From UBA1858 sp964636225 (lineage in GTDB: Bacteria; Pseudomonadota; Gammaproteobacteria; UBA4575): a stretch of DNA of 15,183 nt. Position 1 is the first letter of the stretch. Every line of letters starts with the position of its first letter. The position numbers and the translations under genes were made by a program. A model generated the notes under the pieces. The model worked only from the letters and a program-made list of their open reading frames with translations. It was not told where the DNA came from and did no database searches. The stretch lies in contig CAZWQM010000030.1 in the NCBI GenBank assembly GCA_964636225.1, forward strand, positions 1 through 15,183, read 5' to 3'. Shown here in pieces: positions 13,130 through 15,183 of the stretch.

Positions 13130-15183
13130 TTATTTTGAGAGCACTTTTTGATTAATATCCTGGTCAATTCGGGTTAATAATCTAGCACTCTCCAGAAATT
13201 TCCACAAATTAAACTCTATATTAAAATTCAGATTAATTTGCTTATTTAATTGGGCATTGGGACTGCGGCCATAAAGGCTGGTTGAGAGCGTGATTCCCCC
13301 TCCCGACGTCAAGTCAACTTGTGCCGACATGGTGTTGTACTGGAAATCCTTAAGCAATTCACTAACCAATTTAAGATTCTCGTTACCCACCAGCACCTCA
13401 CCAATACGCGGATATTTAATATACCCGCCCTTATCATCCGCCCTCAGCCATCCATGATGAATCAAAACTTCTCCGTCTTTTATTTGTACGGGCAACTCAC
13501 CATTAAGCGTTCCACTCGTGAGCAAGTCCTCAGTTTGATTCAGTTCCAGTAACTTCTCCAGAGACAACGAAGAAAGATAAATTGAAAACGCGTTCTCACT
13601 TTGGTTCAGGTCCACTTCAATTTTATTTGCAAACAGATTTCCGTCCAGCACGCTAGCAGATAGATCAGTTAATAGTATTAATGGCTGTTCCTGCGTTTGA
13701 TATTCCATTTTATCCAGACTGACTGACAAGTTCTCTATCATTATTCCTGCATTGATCGCCGCAATATTAAACTTCGCCGGATGCGTTAAGAGCCAGCCAT
13801 TAGACCCTAAAAACTCCAGTTGCGTGTTAAATCCTGAAAATTGATTCTGCGCATAATCTCCCGCCATTTCATTTAAGCGCAACCTCACACCAACTTCCAA
13901 GTCTGAATTCTCCGTATTCCAGACACCCTCAACATTTACATCAATCAAGCCCGCACTTAATTGCAGAGGAAGGCCTGAGCGACTGATTTGCTGCCGAATA
14001 ATTTCATTATTTTCAACCATTAGGGACATCGCTGACATATCGCCTCGCCCCAAACCGATTTGCATATTATGCACAGCAGAAAATTCCATAAGCTGTTTCT
14101 TCTTACCCAACTGTGCATCGCCACGCATAGATAATTGATCATTCTTTAGGGAAAGTTTCGCGTTCAATGCAGAAATATGAGTGAGCATTCCATCCTCCGC
14201 AATACGCACATCATCAACATCGAAATGCGCGCTTAAACTTGACGAAACGTCACTGTATAAAAACTTTTCAGCATTGAAGCTTAGAGGAGAAACACTCAGC
14301 TTCATATTTTCATAACTCATTTTTTTTGCTGACATCGAAATTTCCGCTTCATAGATCTCAAGCATATTTTTCTCAAAAGCATAATTAACTCTGACATCAT
14401 TCTGTAATTTAGATTGAAACGCTTTCATTACAAGCTGGTTATAACCGACATCCAGCCCATTCACTTCAGCACCGCGCTGCAAATGCAGTTGCAGCCCTTC
14501 TTTATCTGCCTGCAGCTTTCCATTCGCGCTAAATAATACTCTGGACATGCTGACCGGCTGAACAACATTCTTGCCTTCAAAAACCATTTCATAAGCACCA
14601 GTGAATTCCCAGTCCTGATTAATGGCATTCAAATTAAAGTCTGACACTTGGACATTTGATATCAATCGGGATAAAGGCGTGCGCACATTAATGGACGCAT
14701 CTCCTTTGAGATTCGCACTTAAGATTTCCTTATTTGAAATTTGAGCAATCAATTCGTTGCCTGGATTAATCTCAATCACATACTGTTTTTCCACTTGATC
14801 AAAATATTCCGCCAATGCATCTGGTGCCGCATAAAAATCAAGCATCACTTGCTGTGAATTTTTAATTGTACAGGTGACCTGTTCTACACTCTGCAATTTA
14901 CAATGGGTACTGACAGAAACTAGCGATGGTTTTAATCCCAGAGTTTTTGAGACAAATGTTAAATCGCTGCTTACTTCTATTTTTGCGGCAAAGGATTGCA
15001 TAATATTTTCTGGCGCCTGAAGGAGATCTACCTCCATTTCAGCAGTGATCGAAGTTGTATCCTGATATACATATACTTCTATACCATACGCGCGTAAAAT
15101 TTGGTTCACTTGCGCAACACCAACCGCGCCATCCAGACTTACTGTCAGCCAGTCATCCTCAATTTGATAATGACCGACCCAGT
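13130..15183 (-). CDS. ydbH: YdbH family AsmA-like inner-membrane protein, C-terminal part
   Basis: The reading frame is open to the window edge, so the N terminus is missing; about 684 residues are visible (E. coli YdbH has 879). A GTG codon at 15109 is internal, not the start, since coding continues through WVGHYQIEDDWLTVSLDG. YdbH is related to TamB and YhdP: an inner-membrane-anchored periplasmic protein with a long beta-rich groove that helps move phospholipids to the outer membrane. The visible part is rich in alternating beta-strand patterns with no membrane segment. The C-terminal block is diagnostic: HGWLRADDKGGYIKYP, then a DFQYNTMSAQVDL segment, LYGRSPNAQLN and LNFNIEFNLWKFLESARLL. 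Cysteines in HCKLQS and VTCTIK lie near the start of the visible part. It is first in the ydbH-ynbE-ydbL order, so the operon promoter is outside the window. Confidence 0.9.
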   Translation of the reverse strand, partial: WVGHYQIEDDWLTVSLDGAVGVAQVNQILRAYGIEVYVYQDTTSITAEMEVDLLQAPENIMQSFAAKIEVSSDLTFVSKTLGLKPSLVSVSTHCKLQSVEQVTCTIKNSQQVMLDFYAAPDALAEYFDQVEKQYVIEINPGNELIAQISNKEILSANLKGDASINVRTPLSRLISNVQVSDFNLNAINQDWEFTGAYEMVFEGKNVVQPVSMSRVLFSANGKLQADKEGLQLHLQRGAEVNGLDVGYNQLVMKAFQSKLQNDVRVNYAFEKNMLEIYEAEISMSAKKMSYENMKLSVSPLSFNAEKFLYSDVSSSLSAHFDVDDVRIAEDGMLTHISALNAKLSLKNDQLSMRGDAQLGKKKQLMEFSAVHNMQIGLGRGDMSAMSLMVENNEIIRQQISRSGLPLQLSAGLIDVNVEGVWNTENSDLEVGVRLRLNEMAGDYAQNQFSGFNTQLEFLGSNGWLLTHPAKFNIAAINAGIMIENLSVSLDKMEYQTQEQPLILLTDLSASVLDGNLFANKIEVDLNQSENAFSIYLSSLSLEKLLELNQTEDLLTSGTLNGELPVQIKDGEVLIHHGWLRADDKGGYIKYPRIGEVLVGNENLKLVSELLKDFQYNTMSAQVDLTSGGGITLSTSLYGRSPNAQLNKQINLNFNIEFNLWKFLESARLLTRIDQDINQKVLSK

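Noticed and set aside
13319..13552. 77-codon + strand ORF within ydbH
   Set aside because: Antisense shadow of a clear coding region; no promoter, ribosome binding site or recognisable domain.

Overview
The window reads as ordinary chromosomal DNA from a gammaproteobacterium with moderate GC (mid-40s percent by eye). The evidence is the gene content: the cmoA-cmoB tRNA-modification pair, a PcnB-type poly(A) polymerase next to folK and panBC, a glnK-amtB operon, and a ydbH-ynbE-ydbL cluster like that of Escherichia coli. I see no IS element, phage gene, CRISPR array, tRNA or rRNA. Genus cannot be assigned from this sequence alone.

Layout. At 1-1604 a c-di-GMP pair lies on the + strand: the 3' part of an EAL phosphodiesterase, whose frame is broken near the window edge, then a complete DUF484-like/GGDEF cyclase. 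At 1712-2170 is an unrecognised lipoprotein. At 2215-3933 cmoA and cmoB make the carboxymethyl (cmo5U34) wobble modification of tRNA. At 4057-5704 glnK and amtB form the ammonium sensing and uptake operon, closed by a strong hairpin terminator. From 5786 to 9884 five tightly packed genes (pcnB, folK, a deoxynucleoside kinase, panB, panC) look like one transcription unit covering RNA polyadenylation, folate, nucleotide salvage and pantothenate synthesis. No panD is present.

Between panC and pgi (9885-10279) lies a self-contained small transcription unit: a 34-residue predicted membrane protein with a near-perfect ribosome binding site, followed by a 16-bp-stem terminator. Then come pgi and a DUF938 methyltransferase. 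That unit meets a minus-strand cluster head-on with no intervening base: ydbL, ynbE and the 3' part of ydbH, an inner-membrane/outer-membrane lipid homeostasis system of the AsmA-like type.

Most genes are well-known housekeeping functions, and I do not see a new multi-gene system. The observations most worth following are the unannotated small membrane protein, the apparently leaderless GTG start of pcnB, a + strand terminator-like hairpin inside the end of ydbL, a four-codon tandem duplication across the GGDEF gene's stop codon, and the broken reading frame of the EAL gene.
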